Source of the DNA: Paracoccus fontiphilus
GTDB lineage: Bacteria > Pseudomonadota > Alphaproteobacteria > Rhodobacterales > Rhodobacteraceae
Assembly (NCBI RefSeq): GCF_017356265.1
Contig: NZ_JAFNAW010000004.1
Span: forward strand, 1-64,000
Length of the DNA stretch: 64,000 nucleotides
Direction: 5' to 3'
The position numbers and the translations under genes were made by a program. The notes under the pieces are model-generated. The model was not told the origin of the DNA. It searched no databases and saw nothing but the letters and a program-made list of their open reading frames with translations. Positions 41,202 through 50,107 of this stretch are shown piece by piece. The first letter of the stretch is position 1, and every line of letters begins with the position of its first letter.

Positions 41202-43145
41202 CTATCCCTTGGACAGCGCGGCCACCGGATCCAGGCGCGAGGCGCTTCGCGCGGGCAGGAAGCCGAAGGTGATGCCGATCAGGGTGGAACTGACCAGCGC
41301 CGCGATCATGGCGTCGGGGGACTGGATCATCGTGAAGCTGGTGTTCAGCCGGTCGAAGACCAGGTTGAAGCCAAGCGCCGCCGCGATCCCCAGCACGCCG
41401 CCGATCATGCAGACCAGCACGGCCTCGATCAGGAACTGCTGCAGGATGTCGCTGCGCCGCGCGCCGACCGCCATGCGCAGCCCGATTTCCCCCACGCGTT
41501 CCGTGACCGACACCAGCATGATGTTCATCACCCCGATGCCCCCCACCACAAGCGAGATCACGGCGATGGCCGAGACCAGCAGCGTCAGCGTCCCGGTGGT
41601 GCTGGTGATGGTCTGGCGGATCTCGTCGGTGTTGACGATGAAGAAATCCTGCGTGCCGTGCCGCTGCGTCAGGAAGTCGGTCACGGCGTCCTGCGCGGCG
41701 CCCATGTCCGCGTCGTCCGCGATGCGCAGGGTCAGGCTGGACAGGGTGGAGGTGCCCAGATAGCGCGCCTGCACGGTGGTATAGGGCGCGTAGAGCCGCA
41801 GGCTCTGGCTGCCGCCCGGCCCGCGAGATGCGATTTCCGCCACGCCCACGACGCGCAGCAGCGCGTTGCTCGCATGGATCACCTGGCCCACGCCGCTGTC
41901 GGGACGGTCCGGAAACAGGCTGTCGCGGGTGTTGGTGTCGATCACCACCTCTTGCGCCATGCGGGCGATGGCCGTGGGGCCGAAGCCGCGCCCGGCGATG
42001 ATCCTGGACCCGGTGACGGTGAAGTAATCCCCGCCGACACCGCTGATCTGGGCATTCGCCTCGGCCGCGCCGAAGCGGATCGTGGCCGTGGCCGCCGTTC
42101 CGGGGGTTGCCGCTGCCACAAAGGGCAATCGCGCCACAGCTTCGGCGTCGGACGCCACCAGCGTCTTGATGCGTCCGGACCGCATGTCGCCGAAGTCGCG
42201 GCCCGGAAAGACCTCCAGCGTGTTGGTGCCCAGGCTGGAGATGTTTGCCAGCACCTGCTGGCGCGATCCTTCGCCAAGCGCCACCACCGACACGACGGAG
42301 GCGATGCCGATGATGATCCCCAGCATGGTCAGGAAGCTGCGCAGCTTGTGGGCGCGCATCGACACCAGCGCCATGCGCAGCGCCTCCCAGAACGCGCTGC
42401 CGGGCAGGGCGGATGCCTCTTTTCCGGCCTTTTCGCGGCGGACGGACGCAGACTCGGGCTGGTTCTGGCGGTCGGCGATGATGTTGCCGTCACTGATCTC
42501 GATGATGCGGCGGGCGCGGGCGGCGACCTTGGGGTCATGGGTGACGATGATGATCGTGCGGCCGTCCGCGTTCAGTTCGGACAGGATCGACAGCACTTCC
42601 TCGCCGCTGTGGCTGTCCAGCGCGCCGGTCGGTTCGTCCGCAAGGATGACGCTGGCGTCGTTGATCAGCGCGCGGGCAATGGACACCCGCTGCTGCTGGC
42701 CGCCCGACAGGGCCGCCGGGCGGTGATCCAGCCGCGTGCCGAGGCCAAGCCGGTCCAGAAGCTGCGCGGCACGCCTGCGCCGCGCCGACACGGCCTCGCC
42801 GCGATAGACGGCCGGGATCTCCACGTTGCCCAGGGCGGTCAGTTCCGGCAGCAGGTGGTATCGCTGAAAGATGAAGCCGAAACGCTCGCGCCGCAGCACC
42901 GCCAGGCCCGCGCTGTCCAGCGCGCCGATGTCCTGGCCCGCGAAGCGGTAGGTGCCGGTGCTGGGCCGGTCCAGGCAGCCCAGGATGTTCATCAGCGTCG
43001 TCTTGCCCGAGCCGGATGCGCCGATGATCGCCACGAACTCGCCGGGGCGGATCGACAGGTCCACGTCGCGCAACACGGTCAGGCTGCCGTCGCCCGACGG
43101 ATAGCTTCGCCCGATCCCGGACAACTGGATGATCGGCTGGTCCAT
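41202..43145 (-). CDS. macB: MacB-type ABC exporter ATPase/permease
   Basis: A 647-residue inner-membrane protein. The N-terminal ATPase (residues 1-225) has Walker A GASGSGKTT near 42, signature LSGGQQQRV near 145 and Walker B VILADEPTGALD near 165. A first membrane helix is near 275, then a large periplasmic domain, then three C-terminal helices within an FtsX region (ISLVVGGIGVMNIMLVSV near 530). This is the MacB plan for mechanotransmission to a TolC-like channel. It follows macA by three bases. Macrolides, peptides or lipids are possible cargo; no outer-membrane gene is adjacent. Confidence 0.93.
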   Translation of the reverse strand: MDQPIIQLSGIGRSYPSGDGSLTVLRDVDLSIRPGEFVAIIGASGSGKTTLMNILGCLDRPSTGTYRFAGQDIGALDSAGLAVLRRERFGFIFQRYHLLPELTALGNVEIPAVYRGEAVSARRRRAAQLLDRLGLGTRLDHRPAALSGGQQQRVSIARALINDASVILADEPTGALDSHSGEEVLSILSELNADGRTIIIVTHDPKVAARARRIIEISDGNIIADRQNQPESASVRREKAGKEASALPGSAFWEALRMALVSMRAHKLRSFLTMLGIIIGIASVVSVVALGEGSRQQVLANISSLGTNTLEVFPGRDFGDMRSGRIKTLVASDAEAVARLPFVAAATPGTAATATIRFGAAEANAQISGVGGDYFTVTGSRIIAGRGFGPTAIARMAQEVVIDTNTRDSLFPDRPDSGVGQVIHASNALLRVVGVAEIASRGPGGSQSLRLYAPYTTVQARYLGTSTLSSLTLRIADDADMGAAQDAVTDFLTQRHGTQDFFIVNTDEIRQTITSTTGTLTLLVSAIAVISLVVGGIGVMNIMLVSVTERVGEIGLRMAVGARRSDILQQFLIEAVLVCMIGGVLGIAAALGFNLVFDRLNTSFTMIQSPDAMIAALVSSTLIGITFGFLPARSASRLDPVAALSKG

Positions 43146-43148
43146 GGC

Positions 43149-44375
43149 TCAGCCCCGCATCCCGCGCGGCATCCCGCCCAGCGGATTGCGGCCGGACGGG
43201 CGGCCCGCATCCTCTGACGCGCCCGTGCCGGTCACGATCTTCTCGCCCTCGGCCAGGCCTTCGGTGATCTCGGCCATGACCTTGTCGTTCAGCCCGACGC
43301 TGACGACGCGTTCGGACAGCGTGCCGTCGCTTCCCTCGACCTGCAGGCGATAGCGGCCGTCGCGGTCGGGCGTGCCCAGCGCGATGGATGGCACCGTCAG
43401 AACGTCCTTGGCCGATCCCATGACGATATGCACCTCGGCCGTCATGTAGGTGCGCAGCTTGCCGTCCGGGTTCGGCACGGTGAAGCGGCCGTTGTAATAG
43501 ATCGCCTCGGATGTGGCGCTGGTCGATGATGCGCTGCTGCCGCTGATGCTGCTGTCGTTGACGATGGATTCGGGCGCGGGGGCCACGGTCTCCAGTACCC
43601 CGTCGTAGCGGCGGTTGGGGGCGCCAAGCACCGTGAACCACACCTTCTGGCCGGGCTCGACCTGGCCGATGTCGGCCTCCGAGATCTCGGCAAACACCTC
43701 CATCTGCGTCAGGTCGCCCAGGACCGCGATGGTCGGCGCGGATTGCATGGCGTTCACCGTCTGGCCCTGCTGGGCGGTGATCGCCAGCACGGTCCCGTCG
43801 CTGGGCGCGGTGATGCGGGTATAGCCAAGGTTCGCCTCGGCGGTTTCGATGGCGACGGCGGCCTGGGCGATCTGGGCATCCAGCGCCTCGATCTGGGCCT
43901 TGGCAACGGCGACATCGGACACCGCCGTGTCATATTCGTTCTGCAGGGTCAGGTTGCTGCGCTGCAACGTTTCCAGCCGCTTCAGCGTGCGCTGCGCCAG
44001 ATCCAGTGTCGATTCCCGCTCGACCCGCTGGGCGCGGGCGACGGCCAGATCAGACTGCGCGGACTTCAGCGCGTTCTGCTGGCTGACCGAGTCGATTTCC
44101 GCGATCAGGTCGCCCTTTCTGACTGTCTGCCCCAGCTCAACGGCAATGCGGGTGATCCGGCCCGAGGCCTGGGCGCCGACCGCCACCAGATTGCGCGGCT
44201 TGATCGTGCCCTGCGCCAGCACCGACACCTCGATGTCGCTGCGGGTGACGGGGGTGGTCAGCACCTGCGCGTCGCCGCTGCCGGTGGGTTGGCCGATGCC
44301 GACGGCGGCCGCCGTCGCCGCAAGCGCCCCGCACAGGGCAAGCCCGATCACTCCGTGACGAAACCGAAACCGCAT
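43149..44375 (-). CDS. macA: MacA-type periplasmic adaptor protein
   Basis: A 408-residue membrane-fusion protein. An N-terminal membrane anchor is at residues about 10-28. VGAQASGRITRIAVELGQTV near 65 is the lipoyl hairpin, followed by a coiled coil to about 160, then LGYTRITAPSDGTVLAI near 175 and beta-barrel domains. A low-complexity Ser/Ala/Thr loop (SSISGSSASSTSATS) near 283 is unusual. It lies 24 bases after the RcnB-like gene and three bases before macB. AAGGA precedes the ATG. Confidence 0.92.
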   Translation of the reverse strand: MRFRFRHGVIGLALCGALAATAAAVGIGQPTGSGDAQVLTTPVTRSDIEVSVLAQGTIKPRNLVAVGAQASGRITRIAVELGQTVRKGDLIAEIDSVSQQNALKSAQSDLAVARAQRVERESTLDLAQRTLKRLETLQRSNLTLQNEYDTAVSDVAVAKAQIEALDAQIAQAAVAIETAEANLGYTRITAPSDGTVLAITAQQGQTVNAMQSAPTIAVLGDLTQMEVFAEISEADIGQVEPGQKVWFTVLGAPNRRYDGVLETVAPAPESIVNDSSISGSSASSTSATSEAIYYNGRFTVPNPDGKLRTYMTAEVHIVMGSAKDVLTVPSIALGTPDRDGRYRLQVEGSDGTLSERVVSVGLNDKVMAEITEGLAEGEKIVTGTGASEDAGRPSGRNPLGGMPRGMRG

Positions 44376-44399
44376 GAGCCTGTCCTTGCCTTCCCGTCC

Positions 44400-44786
44400 T
44401 CAGCGCAGCGCGCGGGCCATGACGTGGCGGATGACGCCGCTGCCGTCTGACACCAGAAGATAGCGCTCGCCATCGCGAATCCAATGCTGGCCCCGGGGCG
44501 GCCGGGGCAGGTCGGCCCGGCGATGGTCGATCCGGTCGCCGCGGCCCTTGTAGGTCTGGCCCGGCTGCCAGTCGCGGCCGGGTTCGGCGCGACGGTCGTC
44601 GCCCGCATGGCGCGGCGCGGGACGGCCCTCGTTGTGGTGCCGGGGGCCTTTCCCCTCGCGTCCCGCCTGCGGCGGACAGTCGCGATGCCGGTCCTGACGC
44701 TCGCAGCGCGGTGTTTCCTTCGCGACGGCGGGCAGGGCGGGAAGGGCGGTCAGGCCGACCAGGGCTGCAAGAAGAAGCCGTTTCAT
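44400..44786 (-). CDS. RcnB-like periplasmic protein
   Basis: A 128-residue secreted protein. Residues 1-22 form a signal peptide (LALVGLTA-like core, ending PAVA). The mature part is rich in His, Arg, Asp and Pro, then ends in a domain with PPRGQHWIRDGERYLLV near residue 95 and GVIRHVM near the C-terminus, the pattern of the RcnB family (periplasmic proteins linked to nickel/cobalt homeostasis in E. coli). The ATG at 44786 gives the signal peptide; the longer frame does not. It is the first gene before macA-macB and faces the response regulator across 213 bases, so it may be a target of that system. Confidence 0.8.
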   Translation of the reverse strand: MKRLLLAALVGLTALPALPAVAKETPRCERQDRHRDCPPQAGREGKGPRHHNEGRPAPRHAGDDRRAEPGRDWQPGQTYKGRGDRIDHRRADLPRPPRGQHWIRDGERYLLVSDGSGVIRHVMARALR

Positions 44787-44866
44787 GGCGTGGGTCTTTC
44801 GGATCGATTGCGACAAGGGCAGGTTCTAGGCCATGACCTTGTCCCGCGTTCGTCCGGCGCGTATCG

Positions 44867-44907
44867 AAAGGTTTCCGCGCAGCGCCGATTTGTAAACAAA
44901 GGTTTCC
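44867..44907. promoter_or_regulatory. Direct repeats between the RcnB-like and regulator genes
   Basis: AAAGGTTTCC occurs at 44867-44876 and at 44898-44907, with starts 31 bases apart (about three helical turns). An inverted GGAAAC is at 44919-44924. Both repeats are followed by GC-rich AGCGCC sequence. OmpR-type regulators bind tandem direct repeats, so this is a candidate site for the adjacent response regulator. Confidence 0.45.
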
Positions 44908-44999
44908 AGCGCCGCGCCGGAAACAGTCCGTTGCAAATTTCGCCGCAGCGCCCGCGCGGCGCGGCTATAGTCGCTTGGCAACAGACAATCAGGACCCCG

Positions 45000-45725
45000 A
45001 TGACCGGCAGCCCGCACATCCTTGTCGTCGATGACGACGCTGAAATCCGCAGCCTGCTGGCGCGCTATCTGGGCGGGCAGGGCTTTCGCGTCACCACCGC
45101 GCAGGACCGGCGCGACTGCATGGCCCGCGTGGCGGACGCGCGCCCCGACCTGATCGTGCTGGACGTGATGCTGCCCGACGGCACGGGACTGGAGATCTGC
45201 CGCAGCCTGCAGGACCAGCGCCCGCGCGTGCCCGTGATCCTGCTGACCGCGCTGAAGGAGGACGTGGACCGCATCGTCGGGCTGGAGATCGGCGCCGACG
45301 ACTATCTGGGCAAGCCCTTCAATCCACGCGAGTTGACCGCCCGCATCCGCGCCGTGTTGCGCCGCAGCAGCCCCGAGGATGCGGCGCCGGCCGAGCCTGC
45401 ACGCAGCTACTGCTTCGCCGGGCTTCAGGCCATGCCGGACCAGCGGCGCGTCGTGGCGGGCGGGATGGACATCGACCTGACCGGGGCCGAGTTCGACCTG
45501 CTGATGGTCTTTCTGGAACGGCCGGGCCGGGTCCTGTCCCGCGACCTGCTGCTGGACCTGACGCAGGGCCGGGACCGCGATCCGCTTGACCGTTCGATCG
45601 ACGTGCTGATGAGCAGGCTTCGCCGCAAGCTGTCCTCGGATGCGGGGCCCATGATCTTCAAGACGGTGCGCAACGGCGGCTACCAGCTTGCCGTGCCCGT
45701 GCAGGCCGAGAAGACCGAGCCGTGA
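45000..45725 (+). CDS. OmpR-family response regulator
   Basis: A 241-residue two-component regulator. The receiver domain has the acidic pocket VVDDDAEIR near residue 10, the phosphorylation Asp in LIVLDVMLPDGTG near 54, and the Lys in YLGKPFNPREL near 104. The C-terminal winged helix (about 145-235) ends with the KTVRNGGYQLAV wing of OmpR/PhoB-type DNA-binding domains. The ATG at 45000 has AGGA upstream. Its stop overlaps the start of the kinase gene as GTGA. It is divergent from the RcnB-like/macAB genes. Confidence 0.95.
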   Translation: MTGSPHILVVDDDAEIRSLLARYLGGQGFRVTTAQDRRDCMARVADARPDLIVLDVMLPDGTGLEICRSLQDQRPRVPVILLTALKEDVDRIVGLEIGADDYLGKPFNPRELTARIRAVLRRSSPEDAAPAEPARSYCFAGLQAMPDQRRVVAGGMDIDLTGAEFDLLMVFLERPGRVLSRDLLLDLTQGRDRDPLDRSIDVLMSRLRRKLSSDAGPMIFKTVRNGGYQLAVPVQAEKTEP

Positions 45726-47011
45726 CCTCGCTTCGCAATCGCATCGCGGGCTTCATGATCCTGGCGATCGTCGTGGTGATCGCGCTGGCGACGCTGGTGG
45801 CGATGCAGATGATGCAGCGCCCGCTGCCGGAAACCGCGACCATCCCCGTCGCCCGCCAGATCGCCTGGAACGTCCGCTTCGCCGAGGCCGATCCCCAAGC
45901 CGCCGCCGGGGCAGGCATCGTCTTTGCCGATGCGCCCGCGCCGGGGCTGCCCGAGGAACGTTCCACCGGGCGATGGACGCGGGTTCTGGGTCGGCAAGGG
46001 ATGCAGCATCCGCTGGTCGTGACCGCAGATCCGCAGGGCACGACAATGCGGATCTCGGTCGATCTGGGGGATCGGTGGCTGGTGCTGCCCTTGCCCGACC
46101 TGCGTCCTCCGCGCGGGGGATGGCGCATCTTCGGGGCTTGGATGGCGCTGATCGTCACCGGCGCCACGGCCGTTTCGCTGATCGCCGCCACGCGGATCAC
46201 CGGGCCCTTGCGCATCCTGGAAAACGCCGTGGACCGCATCGGCCGCGACGGCGTGCTGGTGCCGATCCCCGAAACCGGGCTGCCGGAAACGCAAGCCACG
46301 GCGCGCGCGCTGAACCACCTGTCGGCGCGGCTGAAATCCGCCATGGAAAGCCGGATGCGGCTGGTCGCGGCGGCAGGCCACGACCTGCGCACCCCCATGA
46401 CCCGGATGCGCCTGCGCGCCGAATTCGTCGAGGATGACGACGAGCGGGAAAAATGGCTTGCCGACCTGGCCGAGCTTGACGCCATCGCCGACAGCGCCAT
46501 CCGCCTGGTCCGGGACGAGGTGACGCAGGCCGCCGCCCAGGATCTGCGGCTGGACCGGCTGGTGGGCGACGTGGCGCAGGAGCTTGGCGCCCTGGGCTAT
46601 CGCGTGACGGTCGCGTCCCTGGCGCCGGTGACGGTCACGGCGGACCCCTTGTTGCTGAAGCGTGCCGTCCGCAACCTGGTGATCAACGCCGCGACCCACG
46701 GCAAGGCCGCCCGCGTCAGCCTGTCGCGCCAGGTCGACCGCGCCGAACTGGTGATCGAGGATGACGGCCCCGGCATCCCCGAGCCCCTGATGGAACGCGC
46801 CTTCGAGCCCTTCTTCCGCGTGGACGAGGGCCGCCGCAAGGCCCTGCCCGGCGCGGGCCTGGGCATGGCGATCGCGCGGCAGATCATCGACCAGTTGGGC
46901 GGCGCGGTCACGCTGGCGAACATGCAGGCGGGGGGCCTGCGGCAGCGGGTGGTGCTGCCGGCGCGGGCATGGCCGGTTTCAGACCGGAACGGTTCCTGCA
47001 AGCGCGGCTGA
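45722..47011 (+). CDS. Sensor histidine kinase
   Basis: A 429-residue membrane kinase paired with the regulator before it. Two membrane helices (about 9-28 and 137-157) enclose a periplasmic sensor region of about 105 residues with no recognised ligand fold. After a HAMP linker comes the phosphoacceptor His in AAGHDLRTPMTRMR near 218, the N-box in NLVINAATHG near 318, and G-boxes DDGPGIP and GAGLGMAIARQI near 345-385. GTG start overlaps the regulator stop. EnvZ-like plan. The sensed signal is unknown; metal or envelope stress would fit the RcnB/MacAB context. Confidence 0.92.
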   Translation: MTSLRNRIAGFMILAIVVVIALATLVAMQMMQRPLPETATIPVARQIAWNVRFAEADPQAAAGAGIVFADAPAPGLPEERSTGRWTRVLGRQGMQHPLVVTADPQGTTMRISVDLGDRWLVLPLPDLRPPRGGWRIFGAWMALIVTGATAVSLIAATRITGPLRILENAVDRIGRDGVLVPIPETGLPETQATARALNHLSARLKSAMESRMRLVAAAGHDLRTPMTRMRLRAEFVEDDDEREKWLADLAELDAIADSAIRLVRDEVTQAAAQDLRLDRLVGDVAQELGALGYRVTVASLAPVTVTADPLLLKRAVRNLVINAATHGKAARVSLSRQVDRAELVIEDDGPGIPEPLMERAFEPFFRVDEGRRKALPGAGLGMAIARQIIDQLGGAVTLANMQAGGLRQRVVLPARAWPVSDRNGSCKRG

Positions 47012-47021
47012 GGCGGGCTTC

Positions 47022-48473
47022 CTACTGGATGTCGCGGATCGCCGGATAGGCCGCCCGGAACGCCTGGTAGGCCGCGTCGAAACGGTCGCGCAGGGCTGTT
47101 TCCGGGGCGATCTCCTCGACCACGTCGGGCGCCGTCATGACCTGGGCCACGCTGCCCGCGCCTGCCGCCACCATGCCCAGGCGCGCCGCACCCAGGGCCG
47201 CGCCGAACTCGCCATCGGCGGGCAGGGTCAGGGTCACGTCCAGCGTGGTGGCGATCACGCGCAGCCAATAGCGCGACCGGGCGCCCCCGCCGATGGCCAT
47301 CATCCGGTCCAGCCGGGCGCCGGTGGCCTTCAGCGCCTCGTGGCTGTCGCGCAGCCCGAAGGCCACGCCTTCCAGAACGGCGCGGGTCATGTCGTCGCGC
47401 GTGGTCCCCGATCCAAGGCCCGTGAAGGCGCCACGGATGACCGCGTCGTTGTGCGGGGTCCGCTCGCCGGACAGGTATGGCAGGAAGCGCACGGCGCTGG
47501 GCGCCAGCAGGTCGTCGCCCAGACCGGCCGTCAGGTCGGCGGGACGCGCGCCGGTGATCTGCGACAGCCAGTTGAGGCTGTCGGTCGCCGACAGCATCAC
47601 GCCCATCTGGTACCAGGTGCCGGGCACCGCATGGCAGAAGGTGTGCAGGGCCGTGGCGGGCGCCGGGTGATAGCCGTCGCGCGCCGCCAGCAGCACGCCG
47701 GACGTGCCCAGCGATACGAAGCCCTGACCCTCGGCCATGGCGCCGATGCCGCAAGCGGCGGCGGCGTTGTCGCCCGCGCCGCCCGCCACCACCACCGGAT
47801 GCGACAGGCCCCAGGCCTGCGCCAGGTCCGGGCGCAGTTGCCCGGCGGGGGCCGATCCCTCGACCAGCCGCGGCATCTGGTCGCGCCGCATGTGGCCCGC
47901 CTCCAGCAGCGCGTCGGACCAGTCGCGCGCGCCGGTATCCAGCCAGGACGTTCCCGCCGCATCCGACAGATCCGAGACGTGTTCGCCCGTCAGATGCAGG
48001 TTCAGGTAGGCGGCAGGCAGCAGGACGCGGGCGATGCGGGCATGGTTTTCCGGCTCGTGCCGGCGGACCCATTCCAGCTTGGGGGCGGTGAAGCCCGGAA
48101 ATACGATATTGCCCGACAGTTCGCGCAGGCCGGGGGTGCCGTCCAGCCGCGCGGCCTCGGCATGGCTGCGGGTGTCGTTCCACAGGATGCAGGGACGGAT
48201 CACGCGGTCGCCCGCGTCCAGCAGCGTGGCGCCGTGCATGTGGCCGGCCACGCCGATGCCGCGCAGGTCCGCGAATTCGGGGTGACGGTCGCGCAGTTCG
48301 GCAACGGCATCGTCAAGCGCCGCGATCCAGTCGGCCGGGTCCTGTTCGGACCAGCCGGAATGGGGATGGCGGACGGGATAATGCCGCTCGGTCGAGCCGA
48401 CCGGCCTGCCGCCGCCGTCCACCAGCAGCGCGCGCAGGCCCGAAGTGCCAAGGTCGATACCCAGAAAACTCAT
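47022..48473 (-). CDS. xylB: Xylulokinase
   Basis: A 483-residue FGGY-family sugar kinase that makes D-xylulose 5-phosphate. The N-terminal phosphate motif FLGIDLGTSGLRALLVDG is near residue 3, HMHGATLLD near 75 holds substrate contacts, and the second phosphate/adenosine region has GGGARSRYWLRVIA near 395. AAGGGGA is five bases before the ATG at 48473. It follows the HAD gene by 48 bases on the same strand. In related bacteria xylB ends polyol operons, but no transporter or dehydrogenase is present here. Confidence 0.93.
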   Translation of the reverse strand: MSFLGIDLGTSGLRALLVDGGGRPVGSTERHYPVRHPHSGWSEQDPADWIAALDDAVAELRDRHPEFADLRGIGVAGHMHGATLLDAGDRVIRPCILWNDTRSHAEAARLDGTPGLRELSGNIVFPGFTAPKLEWVRRHEPENHARIARVLLPAAYLNLHLTGEHVSDLSDAAGTSWLDTGARDWSDALLEAGHMRRDQMPRLVEGSAPAGQLRPDLAQAWGLSHPVVVAGGAGDNAAAACGIGAMAEGQGFVSLGTSGVLLAARDGYHPAPATALHTFCHAVPGTWYQMGVMLSATDSLNWLSQITGARPADLTAGLGDDLLAPSAVRFLPYLSGERTPHNDAVIRGAFTGLGSGTTRDDMTRAVLEGVAFGLRDSHEALKATGARLDRMMAIGGGARSRYWLRVIATTLDVTLTLPADGEFGAALGAARLGMVAAGAGSVAQVMTAPDVVEEIAPETALRDRFDAAYQAFRAAYPAIRDIQ

Positions 48474-48521
48474 GCTAGTCCCCTTCAAGATGCCGCTATC
48501 TTGCCGAAAGGCCGGAAGGCG

Positions 48522-49217
48522 TCAAACGCCGGTCCGCTGTCGGTCCAGCAGCGCCTCGGCCATGCCGGACAGACCCGGCAGCACCACGGCCGCCCCGGCA
48601 TCCGCCAGGCGCCGGGCGTGATCGTCGCGCATCCCGTCCAGATGGCTGCCGCCGGTGAAACCCACGGCGCGCATTCCGGCGGCCCGCGCCCCCGCGACGC
48701 CATGGGGCGAATCCTCCATCACCGCGCAGGCCCCGGGCAGGATGCCCAGGCGGTCCGCGGCCAGCAGGAACAGGTCGGGGGCGGGCTTGCCGCGCTTGAC
48801 CTGGTCGGCGCTGAAAACGCGGGCGCCGAAACGATCCGCCAGCCCCGCAACATCCAGCGTGATCCCCAGGCGACGGACCGAGCTTCCGGTGGCGATGGCG
48901 ACCGCGACGCCCTGCGCCGCCAGATCGTCCAGCAGCGCCGGAATGCCGGGGATCACCCGCAGCTCGGCCGGATAGCGGGCCAGCAGCCGTTCCTCGAAAT
49001 CGCGGGCGAAGTCGGGCAGGTCGGGGCGGTCCAGCGCCTCGGCAATGTGGCTGACGATGGCCTGGATCGACATACCCAGGAACCGCTTGCGCAAATCGTT
49101 CGGCGTGGCGTGCAGCCCTTCGGCCGCCATCATGTCGGACAGGGTTTCCAGCGACATCGGCTCGCTGTCCACAAGGCAGCCGTCCATGTCGAAGATCACG
49201 GCGCGGATATGGGACAT
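48522..49217 (-). CDS. HAD-family sugar-phosphate-type phosphatase
   Basis: A 231-residue HAD hydrolase of the beta-phosphoglucomutase/phosphatase group. The nucleophile motif FDMDGCLVDSEP is at residues 9-20, motif II Ser/Thr in AIATGSS near 108, motif III Lys in KRGKPAPDLF near 143, and the acidic motif IV in VMEDSPHG near 168. A cap domain of about 60 helical residues follows motif I. AGGAG precedes the ATG at 49217. It heads a two-gene unit with xylB and may dephosphorylate a sugar or polyol phosphate. Confidence 0.9.
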   Translation of the reverse strand: MSHIRAVIFDMDGCLVDSEPMSLETLSDMMAAEGLHATPNDLRKRFLGMSIQAIVSHIAEALDRPDLPDFARDFEERLLARYPAELRVIPGIPALLDDLAAQGVAVAIATGSSVRRLGITLDVAGLADRFGARVFSADQVKRGKPAPDLFLLAADRLGILPGACAVMEDSPHGVAGARAAGMRAVGFTGGSHLDGMRDDHARRLADAGAAVVLPGLSGMAEALLDRQRTGV

Positions 49218-49302
49218 GCGGTCTCCTGTTGGCGATAACGGGCAAGCTCTACACGCATCGCGGCCGGATGACAAACCGCGCCCGACAGGCTAGGGCTGCG
49301 GC

Positions 49303-50064
49303 ATGACACAGTCCCATCACCAACCTGTCCGAGAGCTTTACGTATCCCCCGACGCCGCAGGCGCGCTGCTGGCCGAGGCGGCCCGGCTGCCCGCCTGGAG
49401 CCTTGACGGGCGGCAAGCCGGAGAGTTGGGCCTGCTGATGAACGGCGGCCTTGCCCCGCTGCGCGGCTACATGACCGAGGCGGACCACCGGGCGGTCGAA
49501 CAGGGGGCGTTCGCGCCGTGGCCGGTGCCGCTGGCCTTGCAGGTCAGTGCCGACTTCGCGGACCGAGTGCAGCCGGGCGACGACATCGCCCTGCGCGATA
49601 GGGGCGGCGCGGTGCTGGCGGTCATGTCCGTGACCGACCGCTGGGGCGATCCGGCGCTGCTGGGCGGCAAGGTCAAGGGGCTGCGGCGGCCCACCGGCGG
49701 CATGACCCCGAACGACCTGCGCGCCATGTTCCGCCAGCGCGGCATCGACCGGGTTCTGGCGATCCAGCCGGGCCATGCGGTCCAGGTGGCCCCCGCAGCC
49801 CGTCTTGCGCAGCGCCTTGGGGCGGCGCTGCTGATCCAGGCCCTGCCGGGGGTCGCCATCGACCCGCCCGCCGGCGCCATCCTTGCGCCGCTGCCCGTGC
49901 CGCCTCCGCAAGGGCCGGGGGCGGTGTTGTGGCAGGGCCTTGTCGCGCGGAACCACGGGGCCACGCATCTCGTTCCGGACGGCGATCCCGAGGCACGGGA
50001 CCTCTACCGCCGGCATCAGGACGACATCGGGGTGCAGATGGCGATCCCGGACGGGATGGCCTGA
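49303..50064 (+). CDS. ATP-sulfurylase-like protein lacking catalytic motifs
   Basis: A 253-residue protein clearly related to sulfate adenylyltransferase: LPAWSLDGRQAGELGLLMNG near 29 and VTDRWGDPALL near 110 match the N-terminal PUA-like domain. The catalytic domain is strongly shortened. The QTRN/H motif is replaced by IQPGHAVQV, the HPxxG loop by QALPGVAI, and the GRDHAG motif by LVPDGDPEA, although the surrounding RNHGATHLV is still recognisable. The protein stops at DDIGVQMAIPDGMA, where the catalytic domain would continue. Typical length is about 390-400 residues or 570 when fused to APS kinase. It is unlikely to be an active sulfurylase. Confidence 0.75.
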   Translation: MTQSHHQPVRELYVSPDAAGALLAEAARLPAWSLDGRQAGELGLLMNGGLAPLRGYMTEADHRAVEQGAFAPWPVPLALQVSADFADRVQPGDDIALRDRGGAVLAVMSVTDRWGDPALLGGKVKGLRRPTGGMTPNDLRAMFRQRGIDRVLAIQPGHAVQVAPAARLAQRLGAALLIQALPGVAIDPPAGAILAPLPVPPPQGPGAVLWQGLVARNHGATHLVPDGDPEARDLYRRHQDDIGVQMAIPDGMA

Positions 50065-50107
50065 GGACCACCCAAAGCTATACATTCCGCAGGAAGGCAG
50101 TCCCCCC

